Of a stretch of 64,000 nt of DNA, positions 41,584-54,939 are shown piece after piece. Source of the DNA: Allolobophora icterica (Eukaryota > Annelida > Clitellata > Crassiclitellata > Lumbricidae); the NCBI GenBank assembly GCA_963556255.1, contig OY744607.1, positions 54,641,764 to 54,705,763 on the forward strand, written 5' to 3'. The notes beneath the pieces were generated by a model. The model made no database searches, was not told the origin of the DNA, and saw only the letters and a program-made list of their open reading frames with translations. Every line of letters begins with the position of its first letter. Position 1 is the first letter of the stretch. The position numbers were made by a program, and so were the translations under genes.

Positions 41584-42392
41584 CATAGTTGTTAAAAACG
41601 ATAGAAACTAAATAAAAAACGGAAAAAAACGTCGTTTTTTTAGAAAAATAAAAAACGGAAAAAAACGGGGAAAAAACGACAAAAGAAAATAATTTGACTT
41701 TCTAGCATCTTGTAGGCCCTACTGCAATTTAAAATTAAAAACCTTGTTTACAGAATTTAATCAGCAAATAACACAACTTTATTAGTAAACACTAAATAAC
41801 ATCATTCTACAACATTATTTTATTTCTTATAGGTTTGGTCTAATAAGAAATTGAGAAATTAAAAATATTGAAATTTTTTCAAATTTGAATTGTAAACATA
41901 TGTCCACATAAGTTCATGCTGACTAAACTAACACAATTAAAAACTAAACTTTGTAGGTATTGATTATGGAGTGTAAACTTTCTCACAGTAAATGCATTTC
42001 AATTTAGCCAATGCTGAGTTTTTGTCTTTCTCGTGTATCAAAGTAACGTGAATCCATTCCGCACCCTTTTCTTTTGGTATTTTAGATAACTTAGAAATAA
42101 CTTTATAACATTTTATTTCTGGTACAGTGCTCTTTCATAAAGTATATATTTCTCAAAATGAAGACGTAAATAGTGAGGTAAATTAGCTCTGACTCCTTGA
42201 AAGTACGGAGACAACGTAAGGGACATCAGACAAAAAATTTAACAGAAACTGAAAAACATTAACAGACAGTAAATAAAGCAATAAATAAAGTTACATAAAA
42301 AACGGAAAAAACGACAAGAAAAATAAAAAACGAAAAAAACGACGTTTTTTGGAAAAAAATAAAAAACGAAAAAAACGGTTTTAACATCTATG
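41584..42392. mobile_element. hAT-like non-autonomous element, AAAAAACG-rich
   Basis: CATAGTTGTTAAAA ... TTTTAACATCTATG with duplication AGCTCCGT (41576-41583 and 42393-42400). Both ends hold arrays of AAAAAACGGAAAAAACG with short self-complementary ACGTCGTTTTTT stretches. No transposase. Confidence 0.85.
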
Positions 42393-42827
42393 AGCTCCGT
42401 GATAATGATAAGCCCAGCGTTGTTACATAGGCCCATAGTTTCAAAAGCCACCAGAACAAAGTGATACTGCGGTAGAAGTGGGTTGTACTTGGATATTTTC
42501 TGGAACCCGTCAGTTAATAATAATAGTTTTACCTAAGGTAAGTAGAATAATTCATCAGGAGGTAACAAATTGTACGGAAAGAGTTAATGGCATCTGGAAC
42601 GGCTACGTTTCATCCAATTCTGGCAGGGCAAACTTATTATTTATATTAATAACAACAATATTATTATTATTCTAATATATAATACAAAACTATAATAATA
42701 TAAATAATAAATTATATATATTATTGTTATATAAATAATAATATTATTATTATTATTTTCTCCCTTTTCCCGAGGTACACATGATTCCTCAGGATTGCAA
42801 AAATTAGGGGAGCATTAATCTGTAATA

Positions 42828-43023
<196 letters not shown>

Positions 43024-43024
43024 G

Positions 43025-43441
<417 letters not shown>

Positions 43442-43481
43442 ACATATATAAATATATATGTATATATATTATATATATATA

Positions 43482-43890
43482 TAAACTCTGCCCAATTCTA
43501 AGCCACATCCATTGCAATACAAACTCCATCAATTCTATCTAAGCCGCACCCATAATAATATGACCTCCACCATATTCTATAAAAGCCCTACCCATTGCAT
43601 ATAAACTCCGCCCAATTCTAAACCACACCAATTACGAACTATACACCGCCCATTTCGAAGTCACACTAATTATTATATAAACTCCATCCAATTACATTAG
43701 TACGTATATAAGCCATGTCCATTAGAATATGAACTCCACCAAATTCCATCAAAGCTATATATCCGTTACGATGCTAAGTCCGCCAAATTGTTTTTGGGCC
43801 ACACCCTTTACGATTAAAGTCCACTCATTGGGATATAAACCACGTTCATTATGCAACAATCTTCATCCAGATCTACATAAACCACACTTC
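43482..43890. repeat. Degenerate ~30-40-bp satellite-like repeats
   Basis: Recurrent AAACTCCGCCCAATTCTAA / CCACACCCATTA-like units with variable spacing, directly before the SUEL-2 second-half exon. Confidence 0.6.
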
Positions 43891-43938
43891 AGTCTTATTG
43901 CGTTATCGTCCAATCGCGTTAGCTAGCCAATTTATTAC

Positions 43939-44045
43939 CTGTGTAACACTGATGTATCACTTCGAGATATTTTATAGTGCCGATGCATGGATCACCGAAA
44001 AGGTTATTGGCGGCAGGAACGGTACAATTTGAATTTCCAGAACAC
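43939..44045 (-). CDS. Gene M SUEL-2, second half
   Basis: 107 nt, acceptor TTGACAG, donor ACAG|GTAATA. Encodes C-S-G-N-S-N-C-T-V, N-N-L-F-G-D-P-C, G-T-I-K-Y-L-E-V and H-Q-C-Y-T, the closest match to the SUEL consensus of the three copies. Phase 2 in, phase 1 out, joining the cysteine-rich exon at 41.1 kb through a GAT codon. Confidence 0.88.
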
Positions 44046-44237
44046 CTGTCAATGTGTATGTATTACGATAGTACAGATGATCAAACCAAACAGACAAACA
44101 GACATGCAGACAGACAGATAGACATACAGAAACTTATGAATGTATTATCAGAATAATTAAAAATTTTCGCTGAAAACACTTGCATTTTACATCTTTGAAA
44201 GATCTTTCATAATTATGCGCTATACAATAATTCCAGC

Positions 44238-44238
44238 C

Positions 44239-44313
<75 letters not shown>
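44238..44313. repeat. (CA)n array
   Basis: About 37 CA units in the SUEL-2 intron of gene M. Confidence 0.95.
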
Positions 44314-44317
<4 letters not shown>

Positions 44318-44867
44318 TGTTTCTCTTTACTTCAATAGCAGAAGACTTTCACACTTCCTGCTTTGTATCTTTGCCGTAGAACAACGGGAGGTAGGCACGA
44401 AGCAGCGGTCCGACACTGCGACGATGGTGACCGTTATTGCAACTCGCCGTAACAAGATAAGAATTTTAATCGTGAAACGATATCTAACCGCAATAACCAG
44501 GAACAGAACCTAACAGAACTGTCCTTTCATCTCTTCCTTCACTCCTCCTTTTTCTCTCTCCTGCGACTTCTGAGAGGGAATAGGAAAAGAAAAAATACCG
44601 GTATGTATGTATATATGTATGCATGTATGAATGTAGGCGTGCATATATGCATGCGTGTAGGTAAGTAGGCTATGTATGTCTGTATCTATCATGCATTCAT
44701 GTGGGTAGTGTATGTATGTACGTATGTACATATTATGTGCATGTTTTTATGTATGAATGAATGGTGTATGGATGTATGTTACAGACCATGTAAGTATGCA
44801 TGGTTGTTTGCATGTATGTGTTTGTATTTATGTATGCATTTATAAATTTTGAAATCTGGGTTTATAT

Positions 44868-45740
44868 GACAGGGTAAGGCATAATTACCTTACCGTGCAG
44901 TTAGCCTCTATCAATTCCTGATTTTGTATAAAATTGGGTTCTCTCCTTGCTTTTTAATTGAGTGCAGTGCATTGAACTAAGTTTTGTGGTATCATTTCCC
45001 CGTATATAAATGTATCAATGTTGGAATTATACAGGGGTCAGAACCTGGGCCAATCAAGTTTTTGACCATCATTTCCGGACTAAAATTGCTTCATGCATGC
45101 AGGGAACAGATTATTCAAATACGCAAACGATTGCTATGCTTGGTGATTCCTGCCTCGAACATAGCGACCACTGACTCTGAACTCGCCCACATAGCTAATG
45201 GGCTAGAAATTGCAACTTGCGCCTAAATCATAGCAAGTCTTGTGAAATCATAACTCGGTGTCCCCGAACCAAAATTCAGGACACCTCTTCGCCCATTTCG
45301 CGGATCGTACGGGTAAATGAAATCAGAATATTGGGAGCCGACCTTTCGGAAAGAATTGGGTTCTCCTCATACATTAACAACATCTGTTGTAAAGCTAAAC
45401 AATCCCTATTTACTCTGCGAGTTCTGGTTTCGCATGGATTGACTGGAAGCCGCCTCCATGATGTTGTACGTTCCACTACATTGGCAAGAATGTTGTACTC
45501 ATCTCCAGTCTGGTGGGGATTTACCAATGGCGCATGCTTTGTTACGTAAACTTAAGCGACAAGGGTATCTGCCAACTAATACTCCTATATTTGACCTGTT
45601 GTGTTCTAGGGCTGACGATGCTCTCTCTGCTGAAATCCGTCAGCACCCTGGTCATGTCTTCCATGATTTGTTCCCTCCGCATACTCTCTTCGGCCTCGGG
45701 TCTTGGACTTCCACTTGGCACCTCCGGACAACCCCCTCTG
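44868..45740 (+). mobile_element. Truncated, frameshifted copy of the 17.4 kb CR1-like element
   Basis: Begins within the RT domain (equivalent to 19757 of the intact copy) and continues through T-Q/V-Q-G-S, A-D-D-equivalent and L-N-H-S-K-S-C-E-I blocks to V-R-S-T-T-L-A-R-M-L-Y-S-S-P-V-W-W. Several small indels break the frame (after 45226 and near 45540). The last ~40 bp differ from the intact copy and run into a CGCTCGTGA...GGTGCCCGACGCTTAGC module. Confidence 0.85.
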
Positions 45741-46243
45741 ACACGAAGCAACGCTCGTGAAAAAGCTGGTGCCCGACGCTTAGCTTCTAAATAGCACTTT
45801 GGAAATTTCAAGATTATGATTATGGTTGTTACCACCATGGTCAATTAAGATGAGCACAGACAACAATATCATCAAACCATCAACATTCTTGTTATCCTAT
45901 CAATCACCACAGCAACCACCGCCACAACCAACGATGAGCACATTAACCGGCTGTTAGCTAGCGAACACTAGTCTTGTTATGTATGTATTGTCATAATGTC
46001 CGCTTAAAGAAAATATTACTACTCGCTTGGGTTACGATAAAATACATTTATTTACAACATAATACTATACAACATTTATACCTATCGAAAAGTTCCGTAA
46101 AAAGTCTTGGGCCAACATCACTGGCATTTCGCACTAGATAGATATCGAATCTTTTTTATCAGTAGCGTTAGGACTTGTCGCAGTTTTCTTAGAGATTAAC
46201 TGAAATTTCAAGTATTCAAACAACGAAAATACTAATGACTTAC

Positions 46244-46451
46244 CGGCGTTGAACGATTGATGTGCTGGAGTTGCTCGATAAACATTGTGTGTTCCAGTGT
46301 AGTTGTGTTTTCCCATAATAGTTACAAATATTCATGGTAAGACGACCGTAGTTGGCTGATACAATGTGAATGCGTTCATTTTCTTTGCAAGAGATCCTTA
46401 ATTCACTGTTCTCGCATGCATAGGTAGCAAGCGTTCTGTTCACTTCAGTAT
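46244..46451 (-). CDS. Gene M SUEL-2, first half
   Basis: 208 nt, acceptor GTCGTAG, donor CGCCG|GTAAGT. Encodes A-T-Y-A-C-E-N-S-E-L-R-I-S-C, I-H-I-V-S-A-N-Y-G-R-L and S-T-S-I-V-Q. Phase 1 in, phase 2 out. The lectin pair 46.2/43.9 kb is a tandem duplicate of the pair 49.3/46.9 kb, offset by about 3.0 kb with shared intron sequence. Confidence 0.85.
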
Positions 46452-46616
46452 CTACGACGTATACAATAGAATTCTGACCTTGCAATTAGCTAAGCCTTGA
46501 AGTTAGGTATATCTTAGTTATTATTCTAGGTTTAGTTCTTTTACAATACATGCGTTGCTTTCATTGACTTGGTGTTGATATTAACGGTGTTGACGATGAC
46601 TGTGATGATGGTGATA

Positions 46617-46755
<139 letters not shown>

Positions 46756-46910
46756 CGTTGATGATAACCATTAACCATTTATGATAACTTGGGAACATGC
46801 CGAGAAGTATGCTAAATAAACTCTATCAACATGCTTTCGTTCGACATGCTAATCGACCAACCCATCTCTTATTCTAATTGCGCTATCACGTTAGCTACTT
46901 AATTAATTAC

Positions 46911-47017
46911 CTGAGTAACACTGATGCATCACTACGAAATTTGTTATTGCGGGAAGGCACGGAGCATTGAAAACGTTGCTGGCAGTAGGTACGGTACACT
47001 TTGGCTCTCCAGAACAC
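46911..47017 (-). CDS. Gene M SUEL-1, second half
   Basis: 107 nt, acceptor TTGACAG, donor TCAG|GTAATT. Encodes C-S-G-E-P-K-C-T-V, S-N-V-F-N-A-P-C and M-H-Q-C-Y-S. The conserved K-Y-L-E-V of the fold is changed to T-N-F-V-V and the D-P-C to A-P-C, so this copy is more divergent than its sisters, but the frame, length and phases (2 in, 1 out) are intact. Confidence 0.82.
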
Positions 47018-47164
47018 CTGTCAATGGGCACGTATAACGATAGTACAGATGATCAACAGACAGAAAGACACATAGATAACATACATGAATGTATTAACAG
47101 AATAATCAAATTTTTATGGAAAACGCAAAAACTTTGCGCTTTTGAAAGATCAACCATATACACG

Positions 47165-47690
47165 CTATTCATTCATTCATTCATTCAGAGAATTTGTATA
47201 GCGGCCGTCTAGGATACCTTCTAACTAGCGCTCCAGCCAAGTCACGGCTGAAGAAAAAAAGGGAGGTAGACTTCGGAGGCAATAACCGCAGATACGGTGG
47301 AAGTCCATTCCAGGTGGAGGAACCCACAACTGAAAAGTCCCGATTCTGCATGGTAGAGGGACGAGTCCCCGGAACCAAAAGATCCCCTCTGACCCAAGAA
47401 CAAGGCACCCGACGAGTTACAACGTCAGACAGCGGACGACAGAGATCAAGTATGTAAGATGGGCACAACCAAAAGGGCAACGAAAAAACTAGCGCAGCGA
47501 TCCCATAGGAGATACACTGGGAGACAGGGAGCCAGCGTGAGACGTCACGCATATAAGCAGAGACGGAGGCATACTCAGGGATGCGCCCAATAAGGCGAGC
47601 AACTGAGCGTAGAACCCGATCCAGATTACTTATTACTCTAAGTGGGAGACCGACAAGAAGAGGACGATGAGAAGGAGGAAGAGCAGTCTA
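47165..47690 (-). mobile_element. 3' part of a CATT-tail non-LTR retrotransposon
   Basis: Minus-strand W-L-P-V-S-Q-C-I-S-Y, L-C-R-P-L-S-D-V-V-T-R-R and F-S-V-V-G-S-S-T-W-N-G-L-P, stop near 47181, (CATT)5 tail at 47168-47187. In the intron between SUEL-1 halves of gene M. Confidence 0.8.
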
Positions 47691-47756
47691 CTAGGCAAAA
47701 CCCTAAAGGCATCCACGAGTACGAAATGTGGCCAACAAGCCATGCATGTAGGCATA

Positions 47757-47797
47757 CATACATACATACATACATACATACATACATACATACATAC
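47757..47797. repeat. (CATA)n array
   Basis: About ten CATA units. Confidence 0.93.
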
Positions 47798-48166
47798 ACA
47801 ATAGATTTATAAGCCGAGGACGCCAGAAGAAGAATGAATGGACATGGTTCAGCAGGACCTCAGGCTTCTCGGCTTGAAAAAAAGAAGATACCAGAAATCG
47901 AGCGGGATGGAGACAGAGGATCCGAGTGGCTGACCCCTCCCCAGCGAGGGATTAATCCCAGCCTGAAGGCAGAGAAGAAGAAGATACATACATACAGTAA
48001 TAATATAAACGAACAGAAATGGGGCGAAGTCCACTTTTCTGTTACGTTCCTCCCATTAGCGACTTCCAAATATTGAATATTCATGACCAACGAAGTCACT
48101 ATTTATAAAAGGGTGACAGCCAACTGACGGATGATCGGTTCACACTTAATTCAAAAGTAAATTTAA

Positions 48167-48613
48167 ATATACCGTAAACGGCTGCGCTTTTATACTAACG
48201 GCTTCAAACGGGCTTAAACTAGTTTACTTAGGTGGCGAATAAGCTGAAACGAACGAGCTTAACGCTTTACACGGGCCAGAAATATAACGAAGTGACGAAC
48301 TGAACACGACCCAAACGCCCATTCACGATATGATTTGATATAACGCTGTTAAGTAATATCGCCTGTACAATTGGAAAATACATTTTCTTAATATACCGTA
48401 AAAGACTGCTCTCTTGAACCAGCGGCTTAAAACGGGCTTAGACTAATTTACTTAAGTGGCGAGCAGGCTGAAACGAACGAGATCTGACGGGTTTCAACGG
48501 GTCAGAAATATAACGAAGTGACGAACTGAACAGCGGCCCAGACGGCCTTTCACGACTTGATTTGATATAGCGCCGATAAATATTATTGCCTGTACAATTG
48601 GAAAATACATTCC
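48167..48613. repeat. Tandem dimer of a ~224-bp unit
   Basis: Two head-to-tail copies (48167-48390 and 48391-48613), each starting ATATACCGTAAA and ending TGTACAATTGGAAAATACAT, about 80 percent similar by eye. No ORF. Confidence 0.85.
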
Positions 48614-48669
48614 AAATGTTTTAACCGTCTTAGGACGGGCAATAATCTAGTATATACATAAACACACAC

Positions 48670-48900
48670 ATTTCCTTAGCATCGGCACGAACCCGATGGC
48701 CAGCCCTCTCCCTTGTTGACAGTTCTTCCCATCGACAGTGTTCTGTTAGTGTACTCATTTTATAGCCGTGTTCGCAAGGAGTGCCAGTTGAAGAAAATTA
48801 CTTTAGTTTATTTTTACCATAGCGGCGATTTGAACCACCAATCTCTTGAATAGTAGTCCAGTGAGCTAACTACTAGACTGTTGGATGCGATAGATAAATA
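48670..48900 (-). mobile_element. tRNA-derived SINE, divergent copy
   Basis: tRNA-like head on minus with GGTTCAAATCG (B box) and AGTAGTTAGCTCACTGGACT, followed by the body shared with 54940-55199 (ATGAGTACACTAACAGAAC and CCGATGCTAAGGAAATG). Confidence 0.7.
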
Positions 48901-49335
48901 GATACATATATTGTGATAACATGTACACGCACACACGAAAACTTAGATCATGTCCGGACTTGGACGGACAACCCCCTCTGACACGAAGCAACGCTCGTGA
49001 GAAAGCAGGTGCCCGACGCTTAGCTTCTAAATAGCGCTTTGGAAATTTCAAGATTGCGATTATGGTTGTTGCCACCATGGTCAATTAAGATTAGCACAGA
49101 CAACAATATCATCAAACAGTCAACATTCTTGCTGTCATGTCAAGCACCACAGCAACCACCGCCACAACCAACGGTTGACACATTAACCGATGTTAGCCAG
49201 CGAACACCTGCTATTCCGCATAAAAGTCTTGGACCAAAATCACGGGCATTTCGTTAAGTGAGAAGCGTCTGTAGTTTTCTCAGAAAAAATTAACTGAAAT
49301 TTCGGCTACAAAACAACGAAATACGAATGACTTAC

Positions 49336-49540
49336 AGGCGTTGAACGATTGACAGGGAGTTTTTCGAGAGGCAATCCCTATCGCTGTAGACAGGGATCTC
49401 ATTGTTACAAGTACTGTTCATAAGGCGACCGAAGTTGGCATAGGCAATGTGGATGCGTTCATTTTCAATTTCAGTGCACGAGATCTTCAATTCACTTTCC
49501 TCGCAGGTGTAGTCAGTTTTCGTACTGTACACTTCAGTAC
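49336..49540 (-). CDS. Gene M SUEL-1, first half
   Basis: 205 nt, acceptor CGTAG, donor CGCCT|GTAAGT. Encodes D-Y-T-C-E-E-S-E-L-K-I-S-C, I-H-I-A-Y-A-N-F-G-R and a final S-L-S-I-V-Q. Phase 1 in, phase 2 out. It pairs with 46911-47017. Compared with the other two copies it has a shortened segment between the two central cysteines. Confidence 0.85.
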
Positions 49541-49789
49541 CTACGACGTACAATATTAGTTTGACCTTCAGTTAGTTTAACAATGGCATAAACGTCCTAG
49601 TTATTATTATTTTTACTCACAGTTTACCATACTTGGCGTAGTTCAGTTTCAATACATGTATTCTTATTGCTTTTCATTGACATATTTTGTTGCGTTAATA
49701 AGCATCTCTTCCTATTGAGCTAGAAGAAGACTCTATATGATGCTGATGACGGTGCCGACGGCGATGATAACGACGACGATTGTGATGAT

Positions 49790-51226
49790 GACCCTATTAA
49801 ACTGGGTGTTCCGTAGGGCTCTGTTCTTGGCCCTCTCCTCTTTAATTTATACACGGCCGGTATCCCCTCTCTCCTTCCCATCCATGGGGCTTCAGGCCAC
49901 CTCTTTGCTGATGATGTCCAGGCATATGTTCATGGGCCTCCTTCCTCTCAACTTCTTCTTACTGAGCGCATCGAAGCTCTTTCTCATGATCTCCACTCCT
50001 GGATGTCTTCCAATCGCCTCTCCCTCAACTCGTCCAACACCCAATTTATCTGGTTTGGCACTTCTCAGCAACTTCTGAAACTTGACTTTGCTCTGCTGTC
50101 TCAGAGGTTTCCGCTTTTCACTTTTCGTCTAGCGTTCGCGATCTAGGACTGACCCTTGACAATTCTCTCACCTTTACTGAACACATTTTCAAACTCACCC
50201 GCACTTCCTACTTTCACCTAAGGCGCCTTAGTGCTATTCGTCGCTCTGTCTCATCTCCAATTTTCACTTCGATAGTCCATGCATTTGTCTGCTCAAGATT
50301 AGACTACTGCAATTCCCTCCTCATCAGGGCTGTAGTGGTAAAATTTGAGGTGAGTATACGCTACCGGTGACCAGCGGCGTAAAAAAAATTTGAAGACCTT
50401 TTTTTAGGAATTCGTGTAAGAAAAATTTCAGACTTTTCACAAATTCCCTTAAAATTTTCTGACTTTTTACGATTTCGTCTCTGAAAAAGTTGATGACCTT
50501 TTTTTTTAGTCATTCGCCCTAAAAACCTCTAAAAACCTGTCAAAACCTCTCTTTTTCCTCCAAATTTCATTACTCAGGTCTCTACAGAGGTAAGTATACG
50601 CTGTATACCCGCGTATACCCTCGTCTAGAGCGCTGAGTATACGCTCTCAAATCTCGCTAGAGGTGAGTATACGCTGTATACCCGCGTATACCCTCGACTA
50701 CAGTCCTGCTCCTCATTGGTCTTCCCAAGGTCCGTCTTGCTCCTCTTCAGTCCGTTCTGAATGCTGCTGCTGGACTAATTGCCCGTCTTCCTCGATTCTC
50801 TCATATCACCACCTTTATGGCAGAAGAACTCCACTGGCTCCCGCTTTCTGCCCGCATCCATTTCAAGGTCCTCATCCTTATCTCTAAGGCTCAACTAGGT
50901 TTCGCTCCGAAATATTTATGTGACTTAATTCATCGCCCTTACTCTACAGCTTCTCTTCGTCCTCTTCGTTCCTCTGACCGTTTTGACCTCCTCGTTCCCC
51001 GTGTCAGGACTTCACTGGCGCAATCTAGGTCTTTTGCTTCCATTGGCCCTGCTCTTTGGAACGAGCTTCCTCCGTCCGTTCGTTCTTCTATTCTCTCAGG
51101 TAAGTCTCTTCCTCTTTTACCTTTCTTAAAACTTGCTTTTTCTCTCGAGGTCTCTCGCACTGGGAGCGCTTCTGAATGGCCATCCCGCTAGAAGCGCTTT
51201 ATAAATATCCGAATACAATACAACGT
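49790..51226 (+). mobile_element. Non-LTR retrotransposon, RT to 3' end, interrupted by a hAT-like MITE
   Basis: Plus-strand Q-G-S-V-L-G-P-L-like region followed by an F-A-D-D-V-Q-A-Y catalytic block near 49910 and N-R-L-S-L-N. After a 384-bp insertion (50325-50708) it resumes through L-H-W-L-P-L, V-R-T-S-L-A-Q-S-R-S-F and G-P-A-L-W-N-E-L-P, stop at 51189, with AATAC tail. A stop (TAG) sits right at the start of the G-V-P block. Confidence 0.85.
50325..50708. mobile_element. 384-bp hAT-like MITE nested in a retrotransposon
   Basis: CAGGGCTGTAG ... CTACAGTCCTG, 8-bp CTCCTCAT on both sides (50317-50324 and 50709-50716); the host retrotransposon reading resumes exactly after it. Right part contains repeated GTGAGTATACGCTGTATACCC units. 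Confidence 0.92.
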
Positions 51227-52500
51227 TGATGACGATGTCGATGCTGCTGCTGATGCTGATGATGATACTACTACCAGATCAGCTCTTTTCTTAGCCTTCT
51301 TCCTCGTACACAATCGCCCATTCGAAACTTGCCCAACTTGATATCACTTGCACACGTGCATGTAGCAACATACACTCATTACCATCTGCACGTGAAATAG
51401 GATATTTAAGTCGCATACACCGACATTTCATATACTACTCAAGCCGGAAGAAGATCTGTTGGTCGGGTTCTACGTGTATATGAGAGCCCGTCCGCGTAGA
51501 TCTTCTCCAGTCGTTCGAGCATCATTGATTTTCGGATGATCTAGTCGCTCTTAAGGAACTCCAAAATCATGTAGGCTGCAGATAAAGATACCTTAGGGAT
51601 GCTATTTAAACGCCTAGTTACATTACACATTTACACATGAATTAAGATATTCGTGTAGAAGTGTGTAGGCCTATAAGAGTGGCTTTATATCTCAACCCCC
51701 ACTGATACTGGGTGCCATCAGTCTCAACTAACCCCCATGGGATAACCTATTAGACTTTTTTCCGATACCATGGCTGGGTGTCGCGAGTGTGCGGATCGAG
51801 GGAAAAGGGCTTTCAGTAAATGGTTGCCGTCCCATAGTGGCGACTGGGCAAGCAGCGTTTAATCTACGCACCTCTTGGGGGCATTTTCCCCAGGATTTAT
51901 TTCCCCTCAGCGAAATATAGGCCTAACAAAATAATAATAGTTTTTGTTGTTGTTGACATCATAATATTATATGAACTGTTATAATATAATGATTTTTTTA
52001 CTATTATATGATATAATGATATTATATACTATATAGGCCTATATGATACTATCATACTATAATGAGTAGGCCTATAGGCCCTAATCTACAGATATTCTAC
52101 TGTACAACTAAATGACTTATCTCCAGTTTATCTTTCATATTTCAAAATGTCACATTTCAAAATATTTTGTTCCTTGTATAACGTATATTTAATTAGACGG
52201 CATCATTACCACATGGCTTCCCGATTTGGTAGTTTTATCCTTCTTACTTGGTTTGTAGAGGCGGTGATTTCGGGGCGGGGGACGAGAGGGACACGTCCCC
52301 TCGACCTTTAACAGTGAGAGAGACCCAGTATACAGTTGTCCCCCGAATTTTAAAGAAACTTTTTGATTGCTATTTTAGTTAAATTGGAAACTTGACCACT
52401 AAGACCAGGCAGGTAACCCTTAACACGTTGCCACCACCAACAACAAAAAGTCGTGAGTTTTGTTTATTATTATTCTGTTGATATTGTTTCGCACTATGCT

Positions 52501-53194
52501 CATAGGCGTAGACTCTTGGGGGGGGTGCAGCCGGAGCACGTGCCCCCAATAATTGAGGAGCCGGGGTAATGCCTCCCCAAAATCGAGAAGAGAATTTCTT
52601 CAAATATTAAAATATTATGTTTCAAAATAGACAAATTTCTTCAGAAACAGAAAAACAGAGACACAGAACTGAAATACTATCAGAAATTCATAATGAAACA
52701 AAGATTTATTTTTATCTTCAATAGCTTCAATATGAAACAAATTTACAAGTAAACAAAACACCCCCATTTTATACGCTTTAACTAAACACCGGAAGCCTCT
52801 GCTGACTGTCCAGACCATAGGTGAACAAAGTTTTTTCGGTTTTTGGTTTTAAACAGAAACAAAAGAAAAAGAAAACCACAGAATTTGTTTTTTTGTTTAA
52901 AAAAATAAATTTCTTATTTTTGTAGAGGTTATTTTAATAACTTTGATTTAATGATTTTTAATTTTCATAAATGGCAACTGAATTAAACTGAGTTGGAGTT
53001 CTTGTTCATGCCATTTTTCATGATTTTTATGATCCGAAATCCGAAAATCTTCAAAACAACCAAAAACAACAAAACCATAAAAACAAAACAAAACAAAACA
53101 AAAAAACAACTTTTCATCTTTAAAAAACTTGTTTTTTTTGCACCTTTGGTCCAGAGCCCATGCCCCCCATATTTTGCACAAGTTTACGCCAGTG
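52501..53194 (-). mobile_element. hAT-like MITE, GGCGTAAAC family
   Basis: CATAGGCGTAGAC ... TTTACGCCAGTG with duplication ACTATGCT (52493-52500 and 53195-53202). Interior shares the AAATTTCTTC and TTTTTGGTTTT blocks with the 29.2 and 57.0 kb copies. Confidence 0.9.
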
Positions 53195-54939
53195 ACTATG
53201 CTACTAACTAATAAAAACAAATTAATTTTAAACTTGAATTAGTTTGCATGTGATCACGCAATCTGATGAAAGATATATCTACATGCCGTTACAAAGTGCC
53301 TGCCTCATGCTTTTTTAACGTATTTTACATGCAAAAAAGAGGTGAAAATGTTTTTGCTCTCACAAATTAATGATGACCTACTTCAAAAATGCTCCCCCCG
53401 CCAACCTGTCAAGCAAAATCGCCACCTCTGTTAGTTTGTGCACCAATTGTAGGCTATTTCTGCTAATTGTGTCCTGGTCAGCAGTCCAGGACCTTCTTGA
53501 GCATGAGGATAAGCTGTTCCACTCCTATCAGCGCTGAAATAATACAGCAATTTTGTTAAGATGACAGCTTAAAATATTATCATTACAGTGTGGAAATTAA
53601 AAAAATTTCGGGCGCTCGTTTGTCACCCCCCTGCATACCTTGATTCTCCCCCCCCCCCCAGAAAAGGCGGACTAGATTAAACACTGCTGGGCAAGATACA
53701 TCAGAATACAAATCCTCGCCAACGCCCATACGCTTGTAATGTGAGTACCAAGCCTGAGTGAAGGAGGATGGCGACGCTTATCATCAGTATTATGTTCTGA
53801 GGCGGACATAGCATGTCAAAGTATCAGTTGATCGAATGCAGCATCTGCTGCTATGACAGGCTAGTAAGGATCAGAGATACAGGTCGGCTGACCTAAATGT
53901 AAACTTGTGACGGATTTGAAACAGGATTCTTTGCTCAGTGTGCATCCAAAGTAATTAATGCAAATATGCTGACATTTATTTGGCCTATAGTTCACTGTGT
54001 TGGCTGTCTATGACCAGATAATTTTGAACCATATAATTATAGATTGAGGCTCAGTTCTCAAGTTCTTCTGGTCTGTTCTGTTATCGTATGCCTGAAATTG
54101 TCTTAGTGTCTGTAGCTGATGTTCTTATTTCGAATCGAATGGATAGCAGTGACTCTGGACAGTGGACAACCCCTGTGACACGACGCAAGCGCTCGTGTAT
54201 AAGCTGATGTTCTGGACTAATCTTTTGAATAGTGCTGTTAATATTAGGAGGTTACAATTACTCGCCTCTCACTGTCAGTGGTATTCGTCTGTCTTGATCT
54301 TCTCCAATTTCCATTCTCAGACTGATTGCTGCGGAAAATCCAATCCGACTCGTCTCAAATAATATTTACTCTATTCTAAATATTCTGTCCTGTTCTGTTC
54401 CAATTTCCATTCTCAGATAGATTTACCGCGAAACATGTTTGGTTAGGAGAGGCAATAAAAGCACAAGTCATACAAAATTACATATGCAGGTCATTCAGTT
54501 AAATAGACACAAACATCTTGTCATGATAATTTATACTATCTGCATCTGTGTAAATGGCATATGGTTTGTGTATATAAGGGACTAATGGCTTGACGTCTTG
54601 TTCTAAGCCCTTCGTCGTATGCACTATGCACTCAGCTTGAAACGACGAAAAGATAGGAAGAATCGGGACGTTTAGGAAGGAAACAACAGGAGTAATGGAA
54701 AGGAAGGAACAGCTCAATATAAATTCAAGTGTTATCAATAAAAAAAATTAAACATCTCTCCAGTCTTTTCCCTTGTCAATGACAACAACATGTTTCTGAA
54801 ACGGGTCTTTATTCTGTTCCATTTGGTTATTCATCGTTCTGCTAGCGGATTTAGAACAGAACAACAATGAAGAGAATTGGATGGAATAATTTTATAGCAG
54901 TACATAGAAGAAGACAGAATGAGAGCAGTCCCTTAGCCT

